Source: UBA4781 sp963556045
Lineage (GTDB): Bacteria; Chloroflexota; Anaerolineae; Anaerolineales; Anaerolineaceae
Reading direction: 5' to 3'
Assembly: GCA_963556045.3 (NCBI GenBank)
Contig: CAUVYA020000002.1
Location: 1,178,001-1,242,000, forward strand
Length of the DNA stretch: 64,000 nt
Shown here piece after piece: positions 1-9,105 of this stretch. A model generated the notes under the pieces. It saw nothing but the letters and a program-made list of their open reading frames with translations. It did not search any database and was not told where the DNA came from. The position numbers and the translations under genes were made by a program. How positions within the stretch are numbered: the stretch's first letter is position 1; each line of letters opens with the position of its first letter.

Positions 1-224
1 TAGTACAAAATTGAATTAAAAATGGAATGTATCTTACAGAGACTTTTATCTATCGACCGGATTTCGCCAAATACACGCCGGAAAAGATGAAACGTGCCCA
101 AATGCTATGACAGGAAACGAACTAAAGCTGAGCTTTGGAAATTAATAATGGCTAACTTCCTAAAGCGCTATTTTCGGCTTTTTGTTCAGTAGCTATAATT
201 CCGATCTTGTTGAAAAAATAGCTA
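1..224. other. Left-edge spacer with no confident gene
   Basis: I see no confident gene here. A 27-codon reading frame (27-110, plus strand) ends with the residues YTPEKMKRAQML and has an in-frame stop just upstream at 12-14. It could be the tail of an eroded gene, but I do not recognise the family. The rest is AT-rich spacer leading to the abiE promoter. Confidence 0.4.
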
Positions 225-287
225 TTGATTTTTACTCCAGTTTGGTATAATACGAACTGGAAACATGATTAAGTAATGGTTCCAGTT
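225..287 (+). promoter_or_regulatory. abiE promoter with palindromic operator
   Basis: A perfect -10 box TATAAT (246-251) lies inside an inverted repeat, CCAGTT (237-242) and AACTGG (255-260). A third copy, CCAGTT, sits at 282-287 just before the abiEi start. A weak -35 candidate TTGATT is at 225-230 with a short 15-bp spacer. AbiEi antitoxins of related systems are known to repress their own promoter by binding inverted repeats there. The placement over the -10 box fits that model, but binding is inferred. Confidence 0.6.
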
Positions 288-295
288 GGCGTAAT

Positions 296-880
296 ATGAA
301 GAATCAACTATTAATTGAATTACATAAGCAGCCCCAGACAGTTTTTTCTCTTAAAGAAATATCTTTGTTGATGCCGGAGTTGGAGTACAACAATCTCAGT
401 AATCAAGTATTATACTTGGCAAAACAGGGGGCGATCAAAAGGCTTGCGCGTGGTATTTATGCAAAAGATGAATACAGTCCTTTGGAGCTGGCTAATAAGC
501 TGTACACACCTTCATATATAAGTCTGGAAACGGTTTTTCTTTCGGCAGGGATCACTTTTCAGTATTATGAACGAATTTTCTCTGTGTCATACCTGACCCG
601 CACGGTAGAGGTTGACGGCCATACTCTCCAGTATCATCAAATGAGTAAAAATATTTTGCTTGAAAAACGTGGTTTGGTTGAACGCGACAACATCACCATT
701 GCCTCACCAGAACGAGCTTTTTTAGATGCATTATATCTGTATAAAAACTATCATTTTGATAACCTTGGTGGATTGGATTGGGATAAAGTCTTCGAGTTAG
801 TAGATATCTATAAAAGCAAAGCGATGCGAAAACGAGCAGATGAATATCACCAAATCTATCAGGAGGAATACGTTGAATAA
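296..880 (+). CDS. AbiEi-family type IV antitoxin / autorepressor
   Basis: The 194-residue protein begins with a winged-helix region (about residues 1-55, with the stretch QVLYLAKQGAIKRLARGIYA typical of the AbiEi_4 N-terminal domain) followed by the antitoxin C-terminal domain. In characterised AbiE systems the protein neutralises the AbiEii nucleotidyltransferase toxin without stable binding and represses the operon. The gene overlaps the toxin start by 8 bp and its promoter carries a palindromic operator, both usual for this family. The ribosome-binding site is weak. AbiE loci give abortive-infection phage resistance in some hosts; that role here is inferred. The neighbouring IS remnant and HTH genes point to a mobile island. 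Confidence 0.88.
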   Translation: MKNQLLIELHKQPQTVFSLKEISLLMPELEYNNLSNQVLYLAKQGAIKRLARGIYAKDEYSPLELANKLYTPSYISLETVFLSAGITFQYYERIFSVSYLTRTVEVDGHTLQYHQMSKNILLEKRGLVERDNITIASPERAFLDALYLYKNYHFDNLGGLDWDKVFELVDIYKSKAMRKRADEYHQIYQEEYVE

Positions 881-1565
881 AACCAAACACCGTAATAAGC
901 TTCTTGAAATTCTCAAGGACATCTATAACGATCCGGAACTCCGTACTGCTCTTGGCTTCAAAGGTGGGACAGCGGCTATGCTGTTTTATGATCTGCCGCG
1001 CTTGTCGGTTGATCTGGATTTTAATCTATTGAAGCTTGGCAAGGAGGATCAGGTCTTTGAGAAGGTCAAGGGTATCCTGGAAAAACATGGTGAACTGCGA
1101 GAAGCACGCAAAAAACGTTACACTCTATTTTTCCTGGGGAGTTATGAATGGGGTGAGGTTAATATCAAAGTGGAAATTTCCCGCCGGGAATCATTCAGCA
1201 GCTTTGAGCCTAAAAATTATATGGGAATTACCATGCTGGTGATGAAGCAGGCAGACATGACGGCTGGCAAGCTGTCGGCTATTATTACCCGCAAGAAACC
1301 GGCTATGCGCGACGTTTTTGATAGTTGGTTCTTTTTAAAGAATCACTGGCCGGTCGACGAAAAGGTATTTGAGCAAAAGACCGGTATGAGCCTGGAAAAA
1401 GGATTGGAGATCATCATTAAGCAAATTGAAGGCATCCGCAGCAATGAGATTTTGCAAGGTTTGGGTGAATTGATCACAGAAGGGCAAAAAAACTGGGCGC
1501 GTGAAAAGTTGGTTGAAGAGACTGTTTTTCAATTGAGGCTTTTACAGGAAGTTTATAAAAAATGA
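873..1565 (+). CDS. AbiEii-family nucleotidyltransferase toxin
   Basis: This is the toxin partner of the preceding gene. I place the start at TTG 873 (230 residues) because a strong AGGAGG (861-866) sits six bases upstream; an ATG at 840 in the same frame lacks such a site. Numbered from the TTG, the nucleotidyltransferase core shows GGT at 31-33, R43, S45 and the metal-binding pair D47 and D49 in the stretch PRLSVDLDF. A later MKQADMTAGKLSAIITRKK plus RDVFD segment matches the conserved C-terminal part of PF08843. Related enzymes use nucleotides to inactivate tRNA or other targets and stop growth. All visible motifs are intact, so the toxin is probably functional. Confidence 0.88.
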   Translation: MNKTKHRNKLLEILKDIYNDPELRTALGFKGGTAAMLFYDLPRLSVDLDFNLLKLGKEDQVFEKVKGILEKHGELREARKKRYTLFFLGSYEWGEVNIKVEISRRESFSSFEPKNYMGITMLVMKQADMTAGKLSAIITRKKPAMRDVFDSWFFLKNHWPVDEKVFEQKTGMSLEKGLEIIIKQIEGIRSNEILQGLGELITEGQKNWAREKLVEETVFQLRLLQEVYKK

Positions 1566-2019
1566 TGGGAGTTGATGATCCCAAGTACCTTCTGCTTCAG
1601 TTTTATCTGCTTAGAGATAGTAACTAGCGGCCAAAGCTTCAAGAAGCTCGCCATCTGTAGCGGCTAGAGTAGTGTTATTCATATAGCGTTATTAACTTGG
1701 ATCGATTAATTACAACATACAAAATATACCAACAGATTTTTGTTACGCATTTACATTCCATGATGAGAAACTGGATCATAATAGCCGATAAATTGAAACA
1801 TTTCAGATTGGTTTAGGATTGGCTGAAAAATAGGCATTCTTGGCATTTTTATGGGACATTGTTGAAAAAGAAATACGCCTGGGCATATCTTATTATTGAG
1901 GGGAAAATTTATATTTCGCCTAGAAAACTCGTCGCAAAAGAAAGATTGTGCGACTTTTATTTACATTTACTCATACAAACAAACGTCTAATTTCTTTGAG
2001 TTATTTACATAATCGAGTT
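1566..2019. other. Spacer between abiE and the IS element
   Basis: No gene is apparent in about 450 bases. Short reading frames interrupted by stops (for example around 1740-1830) could be eroded coding sequence, but nothing is recognisable. No terminator-like hairpin with a T-run is evident after the toxin gene. Confidence 0.4.
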
Positions 2020-2032
2020 AGTGTAACATTTC

Positions 2033-3307
2033 TTCTGTAAAATCCAGAACCTTAACAAAAGTGGTGAGTCAGGAGTATCCTACATAGGTCACAACACCAA
2101 AATAGGAGACTGACATGACTCACTAAGAAAATTATAAACTGAAAAATGAAATAATAGAAAAAGGATTGGAAGCAGTTCCCGAATTGATGCAGGTGCTGAT
2201 CAACAATGCCATGCAAGTGGAAAGGACAAAATACCTGCAAGCAGAAGAGTATGAGAGGACAGCAGAGCGGAAAGGGCATGCCAACGGATATAAGCCAAAA
2301 ACAGTCAGGACCAGGATAGGAGAAATTACCTTTGCGGTACCCCAAGTGCGAGAGGGAGGGTTTTATCCATCAGCGTTGGAAAAAGGCATGCGGAGCGAAA
2401 GAGCTTTGATGACCACATTGGCAGAGATGTACGTTCAGGGAGTATCCACCCGTAAGGTGAAAGCCATCACGGAAGAATTGTGCGGGGTTGAGATTTCAGC
2501 CATGCAGGTTAGTCGGGCAACTGCCCAGTTAGATGGGGTACTGCAAGAGTGGCGAGAAAGACCACTGGGAGAAGTAACCTATCTATATGTGGATGCTCGC
2601 TATGAGAAAGTAAGAGAGGCTGGACAGGTGCGGGATGCAGCGGTTTTAGTTGCTACAGGCATCACTCCAGAGGGAGAAAGGCAGGTTTTAGGGGTATCCG
2701 TGTCTTTGAGCGAGCATGAAACACACTGGAAAGCTTTTCTAAAAGGGTTGAAAGAGCGTGGCATGCATGGAGTGGGATTGGTCATCAGCGATGATCATGA
2801 AGGATTAGGAGCAGCCAGGAGAGCGGTCTTGGGCAGTGTACCCTGGCAGAGATGCCAATTCCACCTTCAACAGAATGCGGGTGCTTATGCACCCAAACAA
2901 ACTATGAGAATGGAAGTGGCAGCAGACATTCGCTCTATGTTCAATGCTCCAGACAGAAAGATGGCAGAAGAATTCCTGCAAGCTGCCATTCAGAAATATG
3001 CTGTCTCAGCCCCAAGATTATCCGCCTGGATGGAGGATAACCTGGCAGAAGGATTTACTGTGTTCGCTTTTCCACTTGAACATCGCAGATCTATCCGTAC
3101 CACAAATAGTTTGGAGCGGGTCAACAAAGAGATCCGCAGACGGACACGAGTGGTGGGAGTCTTTCCGAATGAAGCTTCATGCCTGAGATTGGTTTCTGCT
3201 CTTCTCATGGAAACCAGTGAGGAATGGCAGATCGGAAAACATTATTGTATGAGGAAAACTTTGGAATGTTAAAGAATTATGGAAACTTCTGACTCAAATT
3301 TACAGAA
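2033..3307 (+). mobile_element. Decayed IS256-family insertion sequence
   Basis: Imperfect terminal inverted repeats flank the transposase gene: TTCTGTAAA at 2033-2041 and its complement TTTACAGAA at 3299-3307, with further partial matches on both sides. The single transposase of the Mutator/IS256 type and a length of about 1.3 kb fit the family. I could not define the target-site duplication, so the true outer ends may extend several bases. The transposase carries lesions at both ends (see the gene entry), so the copy is probably immobile. Confidence 0.7.
2115..3272 (+). pseudogene. IS256-family transposase, probably inactivated
   Basis: The body encodes a DDE transposase of the Mutator type. 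The acidic triad is visible as the D of YLYVDARYEKVREAG, the D of LVISDDHEGL and the E of TNSLERVNKEIRRRT, and all three are present. The natural start appears to be ATG 2115, but codon 4 is TAA (2124-2126), in frame with the rest; only a TTG at 2166 could restart translation, losing 17 residues. At the C-terminus the frame ends in KHYCMRKTLEC, while shifting one base after the ATG at 3248 gives MEENFGMLKNYGNF, which looks like the original tail. Both lesions suggest decay. Some IS families use programmed frameshifts, but that is not usual for IS256. Confidence 0.75.
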
Positions 3308-3325
3308 AAATGGTTGCGTAATCCA

Positions 3326-3628
3326 TTATATGCGGATCTTGGGGGTGAAAATTACATTCCGGAGCCACTGATGATAACATCCATTAGATAAGCTTTGATT
3401 TTGGCCGCATACGGTAATAGAGTCAGTCTTTATTGTGGTTTGGACAAGGTGATGAATAGTGAGAAGATATTTATTTAGTTCGTCTTTTGTTGTAACCCAA
3501 CCCCTACCTTTATTTTCCTCACTGATTGATCGCTGTTCCATCAGGTGGCGTAGGTGATCGTTTGATAATACGGAGATTTCGGAAGCTTTTTCTATATAGA
3601 TTAGGTCTTTCAAAGGGTCATCAATCAT
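3326..3628 (-). CDS. Excisionase-like HTH DNA-binding protein
   Basis: The 100-residue product carries a short MerR/excisionase-type helix-turn-helix near residues 12-55: EKASEISVLSNDHLRHLMEQ, then a GRGWVTTKDELNKYL segment. This arrangement (ASEIS, L..DHLR.L, GR.W.TT...V..YL) is a frequent small DNA-binding family in Anaerolineae, often next to mobile or restriction genes. The remaining 45 residues are not recognisable and may read into former IS flanking sequence, because the gene ends only about 20 bases from the IS right end. The true C-terminus may therefore have been replaced. It is divergent from the short HTH reading frame at 3694, with a palindrome between them. Confidence 0.6.
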   Translation of the reverse strand: MIDDPLKDLIYIEKASEISVLSNDHLRHLMEQRSISEENKGRGWVTTKDELNKYLLTIHHLVQTTIKTDSITVCGQNQSLSNGCYHQWLRNVIFTPKIRI

Positions 3629-3650
3629 TCTTTAACTATATGATTTAATT

Positions 3651-3674
3651 ACTTGTTTGTGTGTACAGACAAGT
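3651..3674. promoter_or_regulatory. 24-bp imperfect palindrome between divergent HTH genes
   Basis: The arms start with ACTTGT (3651-3656) and end with ACAAGT (3669-3674); nine of the ten outer base pairs match. It lies 22 bases upstream of the minus-strand HTH gene and 19 bases upstream of the plus-strand HTH frame. The position suggests an operator for one or both of these regulators. Binding is inferred. Confidence 0.5.
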
Positions 3675-3693
3675 TTGATTATATAATCGTTAT

Positions 3694-3789
3694 ATGGGTA
3701 TAGGTTATTCGCTAACTGTGGCTCAGGTAGCGAAAAGTCTTGGATTTACAAAGAGCTACATTCAGAGATTAGTTCGTGAAGAACGCTAG
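3694..3789 (+). pseudogene. Truncated excisionase-like HTH reading frame
   Basis: A 31-codon frame starting at ATG 3694 encodes SLTVAQVAKSLGFTKSYIQR followed by LVREER and a stop at 3787. This is the first half of a MerR/excisionase helix-turn-helix; the usual GxxW...YL second half is missing. It is either a truncated remnant or an unusually small protein. It stands opposite another member of the same broad family at 3326-3628. Confidence 0.45.
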
Positions 3790-3807
3790 TATTTATGAAA
3801 ATCAAGA

Positions 3808-3846
3808 GTGATGAAGATTTCTATATAAGGAATTGACCTTCATCAC
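3808..3846. repeat. 9-bp perfect inverted repeat
   Basis: GTGATGAAG at 3808-3816 and CTTCATCAC at 3838-3846 are separated by 21 AT-rich bases. There is no T-run, so it is not an obvious terminator. It may be an operator or recombination site near the boundary between the HTH genes and the AT-rich operon. Confidence 0.35.
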
Positions 3847-3988
3847 AACAATTATCAACAAGCGAGGTTCTCACATAATTGAAGAAGCATTTTAGGTAGG
3901 TTGATTACCTTATTTAAAGTAAAAATACCATCTGATTCAATACCGTAAACAATGAATATACTATGGATAGAAATTAAAGAGTCCATCG

Positions 3989-6544
3989 ATGAATATATTT
4001 AGAACAATAAAATCATATATAAGAAGCAAGCTTTCATTCAAAGATTCTTATTGGAAAGTAAATTCTCTTTTTCAAAGATGGATCTATAAATTTCGAAATT
4101 TAGAGATTAAAACAAAAAATATCCGAGAAAAGTCAACAACAAACTTAATCATGATAAAAGTCTTGTTTATTGATAACCTGTGGTCGATTTTAAAAACTTC
4201 ATTAATTTCAATTTTTTTGCTTCTAATTCCCGGTTGGCTTTTAAAAGTCTATAGCGGTAATCAAGCAATAATTTTTTTCAATAAATTTTTTGATCCGATT
4301 TCTGAGACAAACATTTCTTCATATGATGGTTTATTAATCGCAATCATCACAGTAATCGGTATCATGCTAACCTTATTCTTAACCAATGTGGCTGTCGGGA
4401 TTGAATCTGTTTACGCAGAATTACCAAGAGAAATCCGAAATTTGTTCATCAAAGAAAGAATATCAAATTGGTATACAAATTATATGATTTCAATAATGAT
4501 GATTTGTTTGGTATTTCTCGGAGGTGCTGTAATAAATAATCTGAGATTCAAATACTTGATAATAATTGTTATTATTCTGGGACTATATTCAATACGAGCA
4601 TTTTCGTTATTAGGGACTAGGTCATTCCAATTACTCGATCTTAGCTCTTTACTTGGAATTCTGACCGATGAATTTCAAAAATATGCACAAAAGACCACCT
4701 CAAAATCCAAGAATTGGCTAGAAGCACCATTCCAAGAATATTACCGGAAGAAGGCTAAAAAAACCCTATTAAATTTCATTTCATTATTGAAAATAATTCG
4801 ATTAAAAAGCAAGTCCGTTGATATTTCTTTGAATGACGCAATTGGTGAAACTGCAAAGTTTTTAAGCGTTTATCAAGGAATAAAAACATCAATACCTACA
4901 GATAGTAAATGGTTTGAACAAAAACCAAAATACGAAAGTTGGTATTTGTCCTCATCAATAAATGTAGATTTAGCTACAAATACGCAGACAGATTTATATC
5001 CACAACATGAATCTGATTCTTTTTGGATTGAAAACACTCTCTTTGAAGAATTAATATATACGCTCGATAAGAAAATCGAGAACAAAGATTTAAATTCTGG
5101 GCTTTTCATTTTGCAAACTGCTTGTGATATATGCATAATGCTTAGCCAAAGTTTAGATACAGAATTAGCCTTAAATTATTTTATGAAGATTGCAGAATCA
5201 ATTCAGAGAATAGAAAAGATTGATATTTATTTAATTGAAAAAATGGAAGAGGAATCTGAATTGAATCAGAAAATCGGATACGCAGATATTGTCGGATTTT
5301 GCTTTATAGAAATATTCTTAAAATTTGTCGAAGGGTTGTCATCTGTAGAGCCATTCACTATAAAGCAAAAATTGAGCAAAATAAACCTTAGGGATAAAAC
5401 ATCATTATATTCTTGTGATTTTCCATGTTTCTTATTGAAACACTTGGAAACGATTCAGGAGAGAATCCAATATGAAATTGGCATTGAAGGAAAAATAATT
5501 ACACCAAATTGGTACTTATCAATGCTGTTGATAAATGAGGTGAATTCTCAAATCCAAAAACTGTTGGATGGATTTCAAAAACAACTAGACGATTTGATAT
5601 TTTTATATGAAAAATTACAATCAAATGACAAATATATTGAAGCTACAACCCTATTATTGAGATTATTTGAATTCACAAATAAATATGATTTTCATTTAAC
5701 AAAACTACGTAAAAAATGGGATGATGGGTTGAATCAAGAAAACCATAAAGAAGAAAGATTATATAGAGATATATGGGAATTGTCATTGCAAAAATCAAAT
5801 TCCGTTCAGGAAATTTTATATCGGAAATATGCTGAGTCAATTCCTGTTTTATCAAAAATTAAGAAGCGTGAGGATTTGCCAGATTATTTGGGAAGAGCTG
5901 TTCATGTTATTGGGCAGAGATGCTTTGCATCGATTATAAATCAGAAATATGTGGAATTTGATCACCTATATAAATTTTATTTCATAGGCGTTTTTTCTGA
6001 AGAGGATTATCTAAAAAATATTCTTGCAGACAGAAATTCTTACCAATTGTTCGCGTATTCAATAGCACCTATTATTGAATTAATTGAATTAAGTGGTTAT
6101 GTATATTTACTGTCGGCACTGTATCAAGATACCCATATTAGAGAAACGGCTGTAAGAATATGGGATAAATTCATTCATGAAAATGAAAAAGATAGTCTAG
6201 AATATCTATCGAGTATTATCAGATATGAAAAATCGAATTTCTCATTGACAGATAGAAGCGGAATAAGATCCACATGGAAATTAGCTGTTCAAAAACTCCT
6301 ACGTGAAATTCCAACCAAAGAAAGTACGAATTCTCCCCTACCATTTCTTAGTATGGAGGTTGATCATCCAAGTGAGTTAGTTCGAGCGATTGCTGGAGAT
6401 CCAAATAGTCTTATGCTCTTTTATGATGGTGTCGATATATTTACTGTTGAATATTTGTACAAATATAAGAATTTTCCAAAATTTAATAAAGGCTCTATTT
6501 CCTCCCTTCAATCAAAATTAATTAAAATAAAGAAGAATAAATAA
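3989..6544 (+). CDS. Unknown 851-aa membrane protein, first gene of an AT-rich operon
   Basis: I do not recognise a confident family. The N-terminal 60 residues are basic. They are followed by about four or five membrane segments between residues 65 and 220 (for instance LISIFLLLIPGWLL, LLIAIITVIGIMLTLFLTNV, SIMMICLVFLGGAVI, YLIIIVIILGLYSI). The rest, about 630 residues, is soluble, helical and rich in Lys, Glu and Asn. The pattern of a membrane pair followed by VYAELPREIRNLFIKERIS is faintly like the DUF2254 membrane family, which I give as a weak guess. The start has an upstream AAAGAG. It overlaps the next gene as TAATG, so the two are translationally coupled. Base composition is much more AT-rich than the genes after 7.8 kb, which suggests transfer. 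Confidence 0.6.
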   Translation: MNIFRTIKSYIRSKLSFKDSYWKVNSLFQRWIYKFRNLEIKTKNIREKSTTNLIMIKVLFIDNLWSILKTSLISIFLLLIPGWLLKVYSGNQAIIFFNKFFDPISETNISSYDGLLIAIITVIGIMLTLFLTNVAVGIESVYAELPREIRNLFIKERISNWYTNYMISIMMICLVFLGGAVINNLRFKYLIIIVIILGLYSIRAFSLLGTRSFQLLDLSSLLGILTDEFQKYAQKTTSKSKNWLEAPFQEYYRKKAKKTLLNFISLLKIIRLKSKSVDISLNDAIGETAKFLSVYQGIKTSIPTDSKWFEQKPKYESWYLSSSINVDLATNTQTDLYPQHESDSFWIENTLFEELIYTLDKKIENKDLNSGLFILQTACDICIMLSQSLDTELALNYFMKIAESIQRIEKIDIYLIEKMEEESELNQKIGYADIVGFCFIEIFLKFVEGLSSVEPFTIKQKLSKINLRDKTSLYSCDFPCFLLKHLETIQERIQYEIGIEGKIITPNWYLSMLLINEVNSQIQKLLDGFQKQLDDLIFLYEKLQSNDKYIEATTLLLRLFEFTNKYDFHLTKLRKKWDDGLNQENHKEERLYRDIWELSLQKSNSVQEILYRKYAESIPVLSKIKKREDLPDYLGRAVHVIGQRCFASIINQKYVEFDHLYKFYFIGVFSEEDYLKNILADRNSYQLFAYSIAPIIELIELSGYVYLLSALYQDTHIRETAVRIWDKFIHENEKDSLEYLSSIIRYEKSNFSLTDRSGIRSTWKLAVQKLLREIPTKESTNSPLPFLSMEVDHPSELVRAIAGDPNSLMLFYDGVDIFTVEYLYKYKNFPKFNKGSISSLQSKLIKIKKNK

Positions 6545-7401
6545 TGCTGAGACAAAAAGTAGATAGTATTGACCGAGAATCACTAAGTCCATTTGAAATT
6601 ATAGCTAAAGAACAAAGAAATTATCCGGGATATGCACATAGGTTCGCTGAAGATGTAAGACTGCAAATTTTGCCTTATTCACAAACAAATTCCGAAATCG
6701 TGAAAATTGAATCTGATGACAAAAACATACTTAATAAATTAGCAATAATATTTTCTGTAAGTCAACACTATGATCACTCAACACAAAATGCTATTACTGA
6801 ATTCATTCGAACTACTGCATATCAACTTGCATTTTCCGGAAAGGTTTTTTATGAATTTGCTACGATCAATTTAAAAAAATCTCTTGGAGAGGAATGTAAT
6901 ATGGCATTGCACTCATTATTGTACATTCCAGGAATTGTTTGTAATTTTGGCCTGTTTTATTTTCAATTAGCAAGGAATAATAATTATCAACAAATCCTGA
7001 GGTACTTACCAAAGGGAATAGTTTTTCCTTTTTATCTTCCTAATAAAATCTGTAGTGGCTTAAACAATTCAGTCATTATTAAATCATTAAATCAATCAGG
7101 AAAGATATATCCCTATGAACAAGTTCATAAAAGTAATAAACAAATAGACCTAAACAAGATACTTGATTATCAAACGATTCTTTCTCTACAAGCTACAAAT
7201 AACTGGGGTTGGCCAATAAATTCAATGCTAGATAGAAAAACGCTTGAATATTATTTTGTATATCGACATCTAAAATTTACAAGAAACTTAGCAATATTAC
7301 GAAAATATATAGTTAGCCGAATAAATGATTTTTTCATAACTTCAAACCTGAATTGCAAAATTAGTATCCAAACAAAAACATCAGATACATGTATTAACTG
7401 A
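6544..7401 (+). CDS. Unknown 285-aa protein coupled to the membrane protein
   Basis: The ATG overlaps the stop codon of the preceding gene, so both are almost certainly made together. I do not recognise a family. The sequence has no signal peptide; a moderately hydrophobic stretch (about residues 120-150, including LLYIPGIVCNFGLFYFQLA) may be buried rather than membrane-spanning. No nuclease, kinase or protease motif stands out. The same strong AT bias and position in an island with abiE and an IS remnant make a defence, immunity or mobile-element role conceivable, but this is only context. Confidence 0.55.
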   Translation: MLRQKVDSIDRESLSPFEIIAKEQRNYPGYAHRFAEDVRLQILPYSQTNSEIVKIESDDKNILNKLAIIFSVSQHYDHSTQNAITEFIRTTAYQLAFSGKVFYEFATINLKKSLGEECNMALHSLLYIPGIVCNFGLFYFQLARNNNYQQILRYLPKGIVFPFYLPNKICSGLNNSVIIKSLNQSGKIYPYEQVHKSNKQIDLNKILDYQTILSLQATNNWGWPINSMLDRKTLEYYFVYRHLKFTRNLAILRKYIVSRINDFFITSNLNCKISIQTKTSDTCIN

Positions 7402-7860
7402 AACAAGTCAGAAATTGAATTGCGGAGCAATCTCTTGATCAGATGCTATAAATTTACTATTGGACTAGGTGTAAATATGAGATACTTTACTAATTAATCA
7501 TGACTGCTAAATAAATTTCTATGTTAAATGGGATTTTAGTATTAGCTATGAATGGACCCTAACATGAACTGCGTATTCACGAACTGAGTGCAAATCGGGT
7601 AGCATATTGGAATGCAACGGCATAGACACTGTGGGCACAATGGACATGCTGACTTCTCACGCTTAACCAGTCAGATTCAAGGTTAAAACTATTCAACTCT
7701 CCATGGGACAACGTGCGAGCCCTTGTGTGTTTTGCATTAATACATCATCAACACATCAAAATCATCATTACAATCTACTGAGACATTTAAACAACTCATT
7801 CCGCACATTCCACGTAGAGCACATGAGCGCAAGAAAAAATGCAATCGTTTGTATTTGGAT
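7402..7860. other. Spacer at the right edge of the accessory island
   Basis: About 460 bases with no confident gene. One short frame around 7690-7783 reads LFNSPWDNVRALVCFALIHH before a stop and could be a gene fragment that I do not recognise. Composition changes here from the AT-rich operon to the more balanced genes downstream, so this is a plausible island boundary. Confidence 0.4.
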
Positions 7861-8838
7861 CTACCAATGATAATCGTGTATTGCCATATACCCGTTCAGA
7901 AATGCAACGCTCTCTTCAAAGGGTTTCAGCGTGGAGCGCTGAACCTGTGGGTCAGCATCCTCCGCTTGAGAGAACTGGAATTCCTTCAGCAGCCCCAGCC
8001 CCACCGGGAACACATACATCATCAGCAGCATATCCAATTCATTCAGCGGCTCAGACCACAGGGAGATGTATTTTCCCAGATCGAAAGCATCCATTGCGTT
8101 TGGCTCAAGCAAAAGCCGGGCGAATAGAAAATAGGAGGAGAACAGGATGGCAGGCTGCAGGAGCGCTGGACCCACAAATAAGGGATCAATATCCACAAAG
8201 CGCACAACGGTCTCGCTGCCGTTTTTCTCCAGCAGCAGGTTCTTGTACCACATATCCCCATAGATCAGGGTTTGCTCCGGCTGGGACATCAGCGCTCGAT
8301 ACCGGCTGTGGTTCACCAGTTTTAGCGCAGCCTCTTTTAGCGGGCAGTCCTTGACCGCAGGCAGTAACTGGTCAATGATGGTATGGATGTCCGGGGCGGC
8401 ATTCGTCCCGAGCTTTTCTGTCGCCTGAGTAAGTCTGTGGTGCAGTACGTAGGTCGCATGGATGATGGCTTCCGATTCCTGTTCACTGGGGAAATGGTCA
8501 ATGGGCTCTCCTGCAATGAGGGTCTGGATCTGGATACCACAGGGGCGCTCATGGATTTCTCGCGTTTCCCAGTGGAGGATCTGCGATGTGAGACCATCAT
8601 CCGCCGCCAACTGTGACTGCAGCGCAGCCCGATACTCATACGATGACGTATCCCCTTCCAGTATTCGCAGGATGAGCGGGGTGGGAAGATTGATGCGATA
8701 TACCTTCGTTTTATCGTATTCGTAGATCAAATCATGCGGTAAGGAAGCGTCCCCCTGGATAACGGAATGGATGATTGCTGTATAGTTTGTTTGTGCTGCT
8801 TTCATGATCTCTGGCATCACGGATCCCCAGCCATTCAC
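7861..8838 (-). CDS. APH-family phosphotransferase
   Basis: The protein belongs to the aminoglycoside phosphotransferase / choline kinase-like fold. The catalytic Brenner-type motif appears as LIYGDMWYKNLLLE, where Tyr replaces the common His before GD, and the metal-binding segment follows as FVDIDPLFVGPALL. These cover the phosphoryl-transfer centre near residues 195-240. The natural substrate cannot be told from sequence; family members act on antibiotics, sugars or small alcohols. The start may be eight codons in (ATG at 8817), since GGGGA precedes that codon while nothing good precedes 8838. It stands alone and is divergent from the lipoprotein gene. Confidence 0.75.
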   Translation of the reverse strand: MNGWGSVMPEIMKAAQTNYTAIIHSVIQGDASLPHDLIYEYDKTKVYRINLPTPLILRILEGDTSSYEYRAALQSQLAADDGLTSQILHWETREIHERPCGIQIQTLIAGEPIDHFPSEQESEAIIHATYVLHHRLTQATEKLGTNAAPDIHTIIDQLLPAVKDCPLKEAALKLVNHSRYRALMSQPEQTLIYGDMWYKNLLLEKNGSETVVRFVDIDPLFVGPALLQPAILFSSYFLFARLLLEPNAMDAFDLGKYISLWSEPLNELDMLLMMYVFPVGLGLLKEFQFSQAEDADPQVQRSTLKPFEESVAFLNGYMAIHDYHW

Positions 8839-9105
8839 ACCCCTGAAATCCTGTGGTGCGTTGTGCCTCCTGATAAATTTTTTAAGTAAAAAAAGTATAC
8901 CTTAAGCGAGATACCTCCGCATCACAATGGCTTTTCCCTCTTGTTTTTCACGAAAATTTCGATACTATAATTATCGGTGAACACACACAATATTCATATT
9001 TCACACTCCGGATGACTGCATCCCACTGAAAAGGGAGGCAACAGGAATAACAACAATTTTTCTTTTTTATTCAAATATTCCAATAAAAAGGAACCCCTAA
9101 AAGAC

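Noticed and set aside
7839..8354. A 171-codon plus-strand frame
   Set aside because: Low-complexity, Pro/Ala/Arg-rich translation opposite the phosphotransferase gene, which has its catalytic motifs.
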